DNA of 6,420 bases from Paenibacillaceae bacterium UBA6304 (GCA_002439285.1 DJTQ01000301.1:1-6420); one strand, 5' to 3'. Numbered from the stretch's first letter, positions 1 to 6,114 are shown. Notes: generated by a model from the letters alone, not told the origin. A program made the numbers and translations.

Positions 1-782
1 GTCAGGTAGCGGAGAAAGCGGGAGGGCACCCGGTAGTCATCCGAACACTGGACATTGGCGGAGATAAGCAACTGGAGTATTTTGCTTTGCCGGAGGAAGA
101 GAATCCGGTGCTAGGTTATCGGGGCATCCGCATCAGCCTGGACAGCAACGAGCTGTTTAAAACCCAGCTTACCGCTTTATTGCGGGCTAGCGCACATGGT
201 CATGTGAAGATCCTGTTCCCGATGATTGCGTCACTGGAGGAATTCCGGGGGGCCAAGGAGGTCTTAGAGGAAGCTAAACAGGACTTGATTGCCCGCGGAC
301 TCCCGTTTCGTTCGGATATTGAGACAGGCCTTATGATCGAAGTGCCGGCTGCTGCGGCGATATCCGATCTATTAGCTAAGGAAGCCGATTTTTTCAGCAT
401 CGGCACGAATGATCTTGTCCAATACGTTCTGGCGGTGGACCGGATGAACGAAAAAATCGCTCACATGTATCATCCTTATCATCCCGCCGTGCTCCGTCTG
501 CTGCGTCAGACCGTATCCGCGGCTAAGGAAGAGGGAATCCCTGTCAGTGTATGCGGGGAAATGGCCGGTGACGAGAAGGCGCTGCCGATATGGCTGCACT
601 TGGGTGTAGACAGCCTCAGTATGTCGCCGCAGGCATTGCTCCGCGTGAAGCATCGCGTTTTGAACAGTACGCTTATAGAGGGGCAAGCAGAAGGTAAACT
701 TTGTTTCGGGCTCACCACGAGCGCAGAGATCGAAAGCGAGCTAACCCGTTTTCTGGGAAAAGACCCGGTGTTGGGGCGATAG
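1..782 (+). CDS. ptsI: PTS enzyme I (phosphoenolpyruvate-protein phosphotransferase), C-terminal part, 5' end outside window
   Basis: Enzyme I is the cytoplasmic kinase that takes phosphate from PEP onto a histidine and passes it to HPr, feeding all PTS sugar transporters. The first full codon in the window is at position 3 and the reading frame is open from the window edge, so the gene starts upstream; 259 residues are visible. This is the PEP-binding TIM-barrel domain. Visible residues R14 (RTLDIGGDK), E113 (MIEVP), N136 and D137 (FSIGTNDL), R147 (AVDR) and C184 (SVCGEMAGD) align without gaps to E. coli R332, E431, N454, D455, R465 and C502, at a constant offset of 318. All known PEP/Mg ligands and the catalytic cysteine on this part are therefore present, and the C-terminus has the normal family length. 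The His-domain and HPr-binding domain lie off the window. A TTG at 87 is an internal codon, not the start. ptsH would be expected upstream. Confidence 0.96.
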   Translation, partial: QVAEKAGGHPVVIRTLDIGGDKQLEYFALPEEENPVLGYRGIRISLDSNELFKTQLTALLRASAHGHVKILFPMIASLEEFRGAKEVLEEAKQDLIARGLPFRSDIETGLMIEVPAAAAISDLLAKEADFFSIGTNDLVQYVLAVDRMNEKIAHMYHPYHPAVLRLLRQTVSAAKEEGIPVSVCGEMAGDEKALPIWLHLGVDSLSMSPQALLRVKHRVLNSTLIEGQAEGKLCFGLTTSAEIESELTRFLGKDPVLGR

Positions 783-852
783 AAGAGATTGTATGGCAAA
801 GGGAAAGAGGGTGTCCCAAAGTAGGTAAATCTATTTGAGGGATAGCTTTATT

Positions 853-1174
853 TTATGTAATGACAGTTTTATTGAATAAGGAGCCGGCCAGAGATGTTAT
901 TCTTGGCTGGCTCTTTCTCTTTACCGGCTTACTGCCTCCAGCTTTAGCCTGAAATAAACCGGTTGATAGTACGTAAGTCCGGACGTTGCCGGCCAGCGAG
1001 CCACATGAACATGATTTTCTCCCTGATGGCTTTGGTGATTTGCCGGGAGGAGTAAAGGCGCTGAGTGCACGCGTAGATAAGGACTTTGGTGGGCATCTTA
1101 GGGTGATAGCTGTTACGACCGCCGCCGGGATAAGCTGTTGCAATGATGATGTTGTCGTCCAAGCGATTAACCAT
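853..1174 (-). pseudogene. Transposase fragment (IS1182/IS5-superfamily N-terminal DUF772-type domain), truncated
   Basis: Read from an ATG at 1174, the minus strand gives 76 residues ending at 944. They contain GGGRNSYHPKMPTKVLIYA, followed by YSSRQITKAIRE, FMWLAG and RPDLRTINRF, the diagnostic string of the N-terminal domain of IS1182-like transposases. The family normally has more residues before VNRLDD and about 400 after TINRF, including the DDE catalytic core; here the frame stops three codons past TINRF. A different minus frame then runs to a stop at 853-855 with a basic stretch (AKAGGSKPVKRKSQPR) that could be the native C-terminal tail joined out of frame by the deletion; this part is inference. 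The ATG directly abuts the palindromic repeat block and is probably an internal codon of the former gene. Non-functional. Confidence 0.7.
881..922 (+). terminator. Stem-loop with T-rich tail, probable ptsI terminator, derived from IS end
   Basis: GAGCCGGCCA (881-890) pairs with TGGCTGGCTC (904-913) over 10 bp with one G-T wobble and a 13-nt loop. It is followed on the plus strand by TTTCTCTTT. No other intrinsic terminator is visible between the ptsI stop and the stem, so ptsI transcription probably ends here. The stem lies within the IS remnant, about 75 bp inside its putative terminus. On the minus strand the tail is poorer in T, so it may work only weakly in that direction. The interrupted T-run makes efficiency uncertain. 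Confidence 0.55.
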
Positions 1175-1360
1175 TAGCTGTATTACCTACAGTTAATTAC
1201 CGTGGATCCAGTCGTTCTGGATACTTAGCTGTAATTTGTACAGTTAATTCTTATCCTTTCCGCTCTTTTCGCTGCAAGTGCATAAAATAACTGTAGGTCT
1301 TCCAGTTAGTTTGTCCGGACCTGGCCTACCGCCCGAAATAACTGTAGGTTTTCCAGTTAA
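1174..1360. repeat. Block of four 21-bp palindromic repeat units (intergenic dyad array)
   Basis: Four units of identical length each have a 6-bp left arm (TAACTG or TAGCTG), a 9-nt middle and a right arm CAGTTA: 1175-1195, 1226-1246, 1288-1308 and 1339-1359. Units 1 and 2 have longer arms, TAGCTGTA with TACAGTTA (8 bp, one G-T wobble). Units 3 and 4 read TAACTGTAGGT then C/T, TTCCAGTTA. Unit 1 read on the minus strand also starts TAACTGTAGGT, so it is inverted relative to units 3 and 4, and unit 2 appears to share unit 1's orientation. Start-to-start spacing is 51, 62 and 51 bp (spacers 30, 41, 30). The spacers share no obvious sequence; spacer 1 holds a further small hairpin (ATCCAG 1206-1211, CTGGAT 1217-1222). 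No gene is visible within the block. The function is unknown; it could be an interspersed repeat family or a set of protein or RNA dyads. Confidence 0.75.
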
Positions 1361-1405
1361 TCTTCATAGAGCGGTCTGGTGGGTGAGCCCAGGGAGGAGA
1401 GCGAC

Positions 1406-1510
1406 ATGGTGAAAGTGAGCTTGCAGGTCAGGAGAAAGGGGATGTCCGACCTTCGAGTTATGTTAAAGATTGGTTTTTTTTCGCATTCTTTCTTGCTGCT
1501 GGGGAAATAG
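1406..1510 (+). CDS. Possible 34-residue small ORF upstream of the germination operon (doubtful)
   Basis: An ATG at 1406 follows a strong Shine-Dalgarno-like AGGGAGGAG (1391-1399) at about 6 nt and opens a frame of 34 codons ending in TAG at 1508-1510, 35 bp before the receptor A gene. The start is a basic segment (MVKVSLQVRRKG) and the end is hydrophobic (GFFSHSFLLLGK). I do not recognise it. The good ribosome site argues for translation. The short length, the T8 run inside it (1473-1480) and the lack of any known homolog argue against a real gene. It could be a leader peptide, a membrane microprotein, or chance. The rest of 1361-1545 shows no convincing promoter or terminator. Confidence 0.22.
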   Translation: MVKVSLQVRRKGMSDLRVMLKIGFFSHSFLLLGK

Positions 1511-1545
1511 TAAGGTATGGAAGGAAGGATGGAGGGAAAGTCCAG

Positions 1546-2979
1546 ATGACAGCAAACATGCATACTTCCGGCTTTACTTCAGAATTACAGCTGAATATCG
1601 GCAGTATTCGGACCCTGCTTGGCGGAAGTGCGGACTTGGTTGTCCGGGAAATGATCGTCGCCCGGGAGCGTCGAGCCGCACTTCTCTATCTGGATGGAAT
1701 GACCGATGTCCAGAGCATTCAAGAATTCGTCATTTCACCTTTGATGGAAAGGATTGAAAGTGAAGAGTTATCGCTAAATCTTCTTGCGGGCCAAGTTATA
1801 CAAGCTGGCGAGTTCCACTATGCTACGTCCCTGGAGGAAGGGGTCGATCAAATCCTCTCGGGATGCGTGCTTGTGATGCTGGATGGCGAAGGCGCCGGAC
1901 TCCTCCTTTCCATGGCGAAATGGGATGACCGCGGTGTAGATGAATCAAAGACGCAGCCTGTGGTCCGGGGACCTCAGCATGCTTTTACGGAAAAGATCAG
2001 GACGAATACGACCCTGGTCAGACGAAGAGTCAAAGATATGCGGCTTCGTTTAACGAATTTCCGAGTTGGCAAACTGACAAAAACGGATGTTAGCATCATG
2101 TATCTCGAAGGAATCGCCGACCCTCAATTAGTTCAACAATTAAGCGGAAGCATAAACAATATCCAAAAGAACGAGTTGTTGGAAGGGGAATTTCTGGAGG
2201 AAATTTTGCTCGAGAACAAACAGTTCTCCATTTTTCCGAGATTCTATAATTCGGATCGGCCGGATACGATTGCGGCGGGGATTATGGAGGGTCGGGTCGC
2301 TATATTTATAGACGGAACGCCGTTCGTCTTACTGGCGCCGACTTTGTTCGTCGATTTTATTGATGCTGCCGAGGATTATTACCAACCTTTTGTGTATAGC
2401 AGCGCGATCCGGATTTTGCGCTACTTAGCCTTGTTTATTTCCCTGTTCGTACCTTCTATTTATGTCGCCCTGACGACCTTTCATCAGGATATGATCCCTA
2501 CACAACTTCTTCTTAGCATTGCCGGTCAGAGGGAAGGGGTACCTTTCCCTGCATTTGTGGAAGCGATGCTGATGGAAGTTACGTTTGAAATATTGCGGGA
2601 AGCGGGGATTCGGATGCCAAGAACGATCGGACAAGCGGTGTCCATTGTCGGAACCCTCGTCATCGGACAAGCCGCGGTAGAAGCGGGGATCGTATCGGCG
2701 GCTATGGTGATTGTTGTCGCCGTTACTGCGATATCCAGCTTCACCATTCCAGCCTACAATATGTCGGTACCGATCAGACTCTCAAGGTTTGTCTTTATTT
2801 GCATAGCTGCTTCCTTCGGCATTTACGGGGTTAGCATTTTAATTTTTCTCCTGGTCATCCATCTCTGCAATTTACAATCGTTCGGAACCCCTTATTTCAG
2901 CCCGTTAGCTCCCTATAGAAAACGAATGATGAAGGATGCTTTGTTGCGCTTTCCTTATCGAGATTCGAACAATTCATAA
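1546..2979 (+). CDS. GerA-type spore germinant receptor, subunit A (GerAA/GerKA family)
   Basis: This is the A subunit of a nutrient germinant receptor, located in the spore inner membrane with subunits B, C and D. The 477 residues match the usual 480-540 of the family. The N-terminal cytoplasmic domain (about 1-285) has the two family subdomains, with landmarks LYLDGMTDVQSIQEFVISPL, YLEGIADPQLVQQL and PRFYNSDRPDTIAAGIMEGR. The membrane part follows: helices at about 290-312, 360-404 (a long hydrophobic stretch, probably a pair) and 411-442, with the family motif GVPFPAFVEAMLMEVTFEILREAG before the second. A short hydrophilic tail closes it. The ATG at 1546 is the first start in a frame open from 1384 and has GGAGGG at 1531-1536. 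Expression in the forespore under sigma-G is expected from the family, but I could not find a convincing sigma-G promoter. The C-A-T-T-C-T-T at 1484 is only a weak candidate. I cannot tell whether it is orthologous to gerA, gerB or gerK; the A-C-...-B order resembles gerK. Confidence 0.95.
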   Translation: MTANMHTSGFTSELQLNIGSIRTLLGGSADLVVREMIVARERRAALLYLDGMTDVQSIQEFVISPLMERIESEELSLNLLAGQVIQAGEFHYATSLEEGVDQILSGCVLVMLDGEGAGLLLSMAKWDDRGVDESKTQPVVRGPQHAFTEKIRTNTTLVRRRVKDMRLRLTNFRVGKLTKTDVSIMYLEGIADPQLVQQLSGSINNIQKNELLEGEFLEEILLENKQFSIFPRFYNSDRPDTIAAGIMEGRVAIFIDGTPFVLLAPTLFVDFIDAAEDYYQPFVYSSAIRILRYLALFISLFVPSIYVALTTFHQDMIPTQLLLSIAGQREGVPFPAFVEAMLMEVTFEILREAGIRMPRTIGQAVSIVGTLVIGQAAVEAGIVSAAMVIVVAVTAISSFTIPAYNMSVPIRLSRFVFICIAASFGIYGVSILIFLLVIHLCNLQSFGTPYFSPLAPYRKRMMKDALLRFPYRDSNNS

Positions 2980-2997
2980 AGAACGGAGTATATCGCA

Positions 2998-4212
2998 ATG
3001 GCACGTTATTTGAGGATGGGGATCCTTATTTTTCTTTCCATATTATTGTTATTGCCGGTGGTCGGTTGCTGGAGCCGCAAGGAACTGAATCAGTTATCGA
3101 TTGTATTGGCCCTTGGGATCGATCAAGCAGGGGAAGAATATGAAGTCAGTGTCCAATTTATCGATCCGAGTTCCATGACCAGAAACCGGAGCTCGAACCG
3201 TTCTCCTTCATCGGTTTTTTCCGAAAGAGGAACGACCATATTTGAAGCGCTGAGAAAAATCACAACGAAAGCATCTCGCAGAATGTATGTGGCTCATATC
3301 CGGTTTATTGTATTTGATGAACAAACAGCGAGGAAGGGGATCCGGGAATCGCTGGATTTTTTATTCCGGGATCATGAGGTTAGACCGGATTTCTATATGG
3401 CAGTAGCTAAAAACTGCAAGGCGAAGGATATTATCGGATTTGTCAGTAAGTCCGAGGTACTTCCGGGCATGGATATGTTCAAGTCGCTAAAAACGTCCGA
3501 AAAGGTGTGGTCACCAACTTCAGCGATGAATGTGAAAGAACTGATGATCAAGTTCTCCGAAGATGGAGTCGATCCTGTCCTAACCGGGCTATCTTTGATC
3601 GGGAATATCGAGCGGGGAAAGACCGCGGATAATGCGAAAAATCCGATTTCCTACGGGGAATTTAAATATGAAGGGATAGGAGTGTTCAAGGAAGACCGTT
3701 TGGTCGGCTGGTTGGACGAAAATGACAGCCGAGCGTTCAGCTACATTACAAATCGGATCTCATCGTCTGTAGGTCCAGTGAAGTGTCCTGGCAGCGATAA
3801 GTGGATTAGTATCGAACTCACGGACTCGAAAGTCAAAGTGATTCCTAAGATCAAAGATCATAAGCCGGTGATTCGATTGAATGTCAAAGTAGAATCAAAC
3901 ATCAGTGAAGTACAATGCAATCTGGACATTTCGGATCCAAAAGAGTTTAAGAAGCTGGAAGAATCGACTAAGGAAAGCTTAGAAAGAATTTTAAAAAACG
4001 GGATTAATACAGTGAAAAATTATGGTGCGGATATTTACGGTTTCGGAGAAGCGTTTCATCGTAGATACCCCAAGCAGTGGCATGCGTGGAAGGATCATTG
4101 GGATGAGCAATTTAAAGATAATCTGACCTGTGAATTGGAGATCGAGTACCAATTGAACCGAACCGGAAAAACGATCAATCCCTTTACCGAGAAAATTAAA
4201 GAGGGCAGGTAG
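2998..4212 (+). CDS. GerA-type spore germinant receptor, subunit C (Ger(x)C lipoprotein)
   Basis: This is the lipoprotein subunit of the receptor, anchored to the outer face of the spore inner membrane by diacylglycerol. The 404 residues are normal for the family. A signal peptide with a basic start (MARYLR), a hydrophobic core (8-19) and a lipobox VVGC predicts cleavage before C24; the following WSRKELNQLSIVLALGID is the family hallmark. The N-terminal domain runs to about residue 200 (with RRMYVAHIRFIVFDEQTARKG and VRPDFYMAVAK). The C-terminal Ger(x)C domain starts around 220 (YEGIGVFKEDRLVGWLDEND) and ends near 395 with the usual NPFTEKI-type tail. It starts 18 nt after the A gene, with CGGAG at 2984-2988, and ends 5 nt before the small D gene, so co-translation is likely. 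Lipidation by the prolipoprotein transferase Lgt is expected from family knowledge. No missing motif was seen. Confidence 0.95.
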   Translation: MARYLRMGILIFLSILLLLPVVGCWSRKELNQLSIVLALGIDQAGEEYEVSVQFIDPSSMTRNRSSNRSPSSVFSERGTTIFEALRKITTKASRRMYVAHIRFIVFDEQTARKGIRESLDFLFRDHEVRPDFYMAVAKNCKAKDIIGFVSKSEVLPGMDMFKSLKTSEKVWSPTSAMNVKELMIKFSEDGVDPVLTGLSLIGNIERGKTADNAKNPISYGEFKYEGIGVFKEDRLVGWLDENDSRAFSYITNRISSSVGPVKCPGSDKWISIELTDSKVKVIPKIKDHKPVIRLNVKVESNISEVQCNLDISDPKEFKKLEESTKESLERILKNGINTVKNYGADIYGFGEAFHRRYPKQWHAWKDHWDEQFKDNLTCELEIEYQLNRTGKTINPFTEKIKEGR

Positions 4213-4217
4213 AAAGT

Positions 4218-4445
4218 TTGATCATTCTAATCGTTATGATAACGCTGATAGCCGTCTTTCTCGAATATCGAAAATTAATTAAAAAAGGAAAGAAGCGGGA
4301 ACTTAAGATAAGTGCCGTTATTCTTAGTATCGGGATAGCCCTGTCGGCGGTCCGAATCAGCGGAATGAATTTGCCGAGCCCATTTTTGATTATACGTTTT
4401 GTTGCTCTGCCCATCAGCAGACTGGTTTCTATGATGTTATCGTGA
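4218..4445 (+). CDS. Germinant receptor D subunit (small two-helix membrane protein)
   Basis: The 75-residue protein lies between the C and B receptor genes. A first membrane helix covers about 2-15, a basic linker 18-30 (RKLIKKGKKRELK), a second helix 31-47, then a conserved-looking turn NLPSP at 51-55 and an amphipathic hydrophobic end. Its size, two-helix layout and place in a ger operon fit the D subunits described for Bacillus receptors, small proteins that modulate receptor-driven germination. The family assignment rests on architecture and context, not on a strong motif. The start is TTG at 4218, 5 nt after the C stop; GAGGG and AGGTAG in the end of the C gene could act as ribosome sites. 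An ATG at 4236 (residue 7) is the alternative but would cut into helix 1. The stop lies 18 nt before the B start. Genes like this are easily missed by annotation. Confidence 0.8.
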   Translation: MIILIVMITLIAVFLEYRKLIKKGKKRELKISAVILSIGIALSAVRISGMNLPSPFLIIRFVALPISRLVSMMLS

Positions 4446-4463
4446 CGAAAGGAAGTGCCTTAC

Positions 4464-5561
4464 TTGAATCGATCGGAAAAACTATCGTTAAGACAAGCTA
4501 CTTTGTGGTTTATGATGTATCAGGTAGGAAGCACATTCCTCTATCTACCCCGTTTGTTGAGCGATGCGGCTAAACAGGATGCGTGGCTGTCTATTCTATT
4601 GGCTGTAGGATTACATTTGTTATTGTTTGTTCCGTTACTCCTATCCATTAGTAAACAAGTTGGAGAGAACAGTTTTGGACGACATATGGAATCTTTATTG
4701 GGTGAAAAGGTTGGAAGAGTATTCATGTTAGGCTATATCATCCTGTTTCCTTTCGTCTATTTTGTAATTTCCTTACGTGCACTGAGCGATTTCCTGATAA
4801 CAACGATCCTGACAGAAACGCCGCCTGAGCCGATCTCTGTACTCATGTTAATCGCTATCGTATGTGCGGTGAGATCGGGGATAACGACGATTGGCAGGAC
4901 CGCCGAAATTTTATCTGTAATCATAATCGTGATCTTTGTGGTCACCATCTTAACCTTAATGCCGTCATTTCATTTTGAATATTTCCTTCCGGTGTTTGAA
5001 TTTGGGGGAAAGCCGATTCTTCATGGAGCACTCTTATTGGTAGGTTTTCCGTATTTGGAGAGCGTGCTTCTTTTGTTCTTTGCTAAAAATATGACACCAA
5101 CCGATTGGAAAAAGGCTGTAATCCGAAGCGCATTATTAAGCGGTTTTGCGTTTCTGGGAGTTACGTTCTTCACGATCGGTATTCTTGGTGCTGGCGTAAC
5201 CTCCAATTTGACGATGCCCAGTTATTTTGTGACTCGGACGATTACGCTGGTGGATTTTATCGAAAGATTCGAAGTACTAGTGTCCATGTTTTTTTACGTG
5301 ACCATTTTCTTCCGGTTAACTTTATTTCTGCAGATTGTGACTCAAGGGCTGGCCGAAGTATTCCGGTTAAGTGACTCGCGAATATTACTGCTTCCTCTAT
5401 GTCTAATAACGCTCGCATTTCAAAAGAACATATGGCCAAATGTAGCTGTCTCACAAGAAGGCTACAAAATCATCCCTTTCTATCCGGTGGTTGTTGGAAT
5501 TTTATTCTCGCTACTAATCTGGAGTATCGGGAAATTCAAACAAAGAAAGAAATCAGCTTGA
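4464..5561 (+). CDS. GerA-type spore germinant receptor, subunit B (GerB permease family)
   Basis: This is an integral membrane subunit of the APC amino-acid/polyamine transporter superfamily, thought to bind the germinant in its central cavity. From the TTG at 4464 it is 365 residues, the usual family length. About ten hydrophobic helices are visible, starting with the family opening SLRQATLWFMMYQVGSTFLYLPRLLSDAAKQDAW and ending with a helix (PFYPVVVGILFSLLIWSIG) and a basic tail (KFKQRKKSA). Start choice: a GTG at 4455 is also in frame, but the Shine-Dalgarno AAAGGAAG (4448-4455) overlaps it, whereas it sits 8 nt from the TTG, so TTG is preferred; the GTG start would give 368 residues. It begins 18 nt after the D gene. 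Its stop codon overlaps the -35 box of the next promoter, and no terminator follows, so read-through into marR is possible. Confidence 0.94.
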   Translation: MNRSEKLSLRQATLWFMMYQVGSTFLYLPRLLSDAAKQDAWLSILLAVGLHLLLFVPLLLSISKQVGENSFGRHMESLLGEKVGRVFMLGYIILFPFVYFVISLRALSDFLITTILTETPPEPISVLMLIAIVCAVRSGITTIGRTAEILSVIIIVIFVVTILTLMPSFHFEYFLPVFEFGGKPILHGALLLVGFPYLESVLLLFFAKNMTPTDWKKAVIRSALLSGFAFLGVTFFTIGILGAGVTSNLTMPSYFVTRTITLVDFIERFEVLVSMFFYVTIFFRLTLFLQIVTQGLAEVFRLSDSRILLLPLCLITLAFQKNIWPNVAVSQEGYKIIPFYPVVVGILFSLLIWSIGKFKQRKKSA

Positions 5562-5602
5562 CACCATGTAGTTGCATGGAATATAGTTGTTTATGCAACT
5601 AT
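5558..5602 (+). promoter_or_regulatory. Sigma-A-like promoter with overlapping MarR-type operator
   Basis: TTGACA (5558-5563), a perfect -35 that overlaps the ger B stop codon, is followed after 18 bp by TATAGT (5582-5587), five of six matches to the -10 consensus. Over the -10 lies an 18-bp dyad, TAGTTGTTTATGCAACTA (5584-5601), whose half-sites agree at 7 of 9 positions; the core ATAGTTG / CAACTAT (5583-5589, 5596-5602) is perfect. A third half-site TAGTTGCAT (5569-5577) lies between the -35 and -10 and is an exact inverted match of ATGCAACTA (5593-5601). This is the size and placement expected for autorepression by the MarR protein encoded next. Binding is inferred, not shown. Confidence 0.72.
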
Positions 5603-5624
5603 TATAGATTATGAGGGACGGAAT

Positions 5625-6086
5625 ATGAACAAGCGGGAACAGGACGGAGAATTGGCCGTCGGATTTATTATGGGCGTGACGTACCGGAAGATCGCTTCCC
5701 TTCTCCAACATCGGTTGAAGGACTTTGACATTACGCCGGAGCAATGGTCCGTGCTCAACCAAATTGATCGTTCCGCCGGAATGATCCAGCGGGAGATCGC
5801 GGAACGAACGGGCAAAGACAAGCCGGCGACAACCCGGATTATCGACCATCTGGAGAAAAAGGGTCTGGTATACAAGCGTGCAGGGTTGGAGGATAGAAGG
5901 TCCTTCCTCGTATACAGCACCGAACGCGGGAAAGCGTTGATTCAAGAGACACTTCGAATTGAAGAAGGAGTCACACAGGATGTCAAAGGTTGTTTATCCG
6001 GGGAGGAGTATGACATGTTCATGGAACTGCTCCTGAGGATTAACGGCCATATCACAGAGATATTGGAGGAGAAGGAGAGAGAGTAA
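5625..6086 (+). CDS. MarR-family transcriptional regulator
   Basis: This is a 153-residue winged-helix DNA-binding protein, a typical MarR length, expected to act as a dimer that represses until a small ligand or oxidant binds. N-terminal helix 8-33 (dimer region) leads to ITPEQWSVLNQI. The helix-turn-helix follows: QREIAERTGKDKPATTRIIDHLEKKG (55-80), with recognition helix about 66-79. The wing is EDRRSFLVYSTERG (89-102), carrying the family D-R motif. The C-terminal helices 107-150 complete the dimer interface. The only cysteine is C123, not the N-terminal position used by OhrR-type sensors, so a peroxide sensor of that kind is unlikely. The ATG at 5625 has GAGGG at 5613-5617. The palindrome upstream suggests autoregulation, and the MFS gene 28 nt downstream is the likely target. 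The ligand is unknown. Confidence 0.93.
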   Translation: MNKREQDGELAVGFIMGVTYRKIASLLQHRLKDFDITPEQWSVLNQIDRSAGMIQREIAERTGKDKPATTRIIDHLEKKGLVYKRAGLEDRRSFLVYSTERGKALIQETLRIEEGVTQDVKGCLSGEEYDMFMELLLRINGHITEILEEKERE

Positions 6087-6114
6087 GTAAGTATATAGAG
6101 AGAGTGGGAGAGAA

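Larger units (their letters stand above)
807..1174 (-). mobile_element. Remnant of an IS1182-type insertion sequence, internally deleted, one end only
   Basis: The minus strand carries the start-proximal part of a transposase (1174 down to about 950), followed directly by what looks like the distal tail and terminal sequence of the same kind of element. The putative terminus is GAGGGTGTCCCAAAGTAGG at 807-825, which resembles the terminal inverted repeats of this IS type (recalled, not searched). Between the two parts the central catalytic region, which should be about 1 kb, is missing. No matching copy of the terminal repeat is seen upstream of the transposase fragment (1175-1545), so the other end is also gone. 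The element lies 24 bp after the ptsI stop and points toward it. It cannot encode an active transposase. Confidence 0.6.

Noticed and set aside
372..686. Long antisense ORFs inside ptsI and at 2425-2747 and 5553-5945
   Set aside because: They mirror strongly conserved genes on the plus strand, have no ribosome sites or recognisable motifs, and are codon-bias shadows.
986..1177. 63-codon plus-strand ORF over the IS remnant
   Set aside because: It is the antisense shadow of the transposase fragment, which has clear family motifs on the minus strand.
1174..1360. CRISPR-like array (21-bp repeats with about 30-bp spacers)
   Set aside because: Only four units, repeats are not identical, orientation flips between pairs, one spacer is 41 bp, and no cas genes are present. 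The conserved part is a palindrome arm, not a full repeat.
1427..1480. Terminator or attenuator: GGTC/GACC stem (1427-1451) before the T8 run (1473-1480)
   Set aside because: The stem is weak with a bulge, and about 21 nt separate it from the T-run, so it does not have intrinsic terminator geometry.
1484..1490. CATTCTT as a sigma-G -10 element for the ger operon
   Set aside because: No matching -35 element at the right distance; only a partial match.
1470..1757. 95-codon plus-strand ORF overlapping the start of the receptor A gene
   Set aside because: It is an out-of-frame reading of the well-supported A gene, with no family motifs.
5583..5602. ATAGTTG/CAACTAT hairpin as a terminator for the ger operon
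   Set aside because: It is A/T-rich with no T-run after it and overlaps a promoter -10; an operator explains it better.
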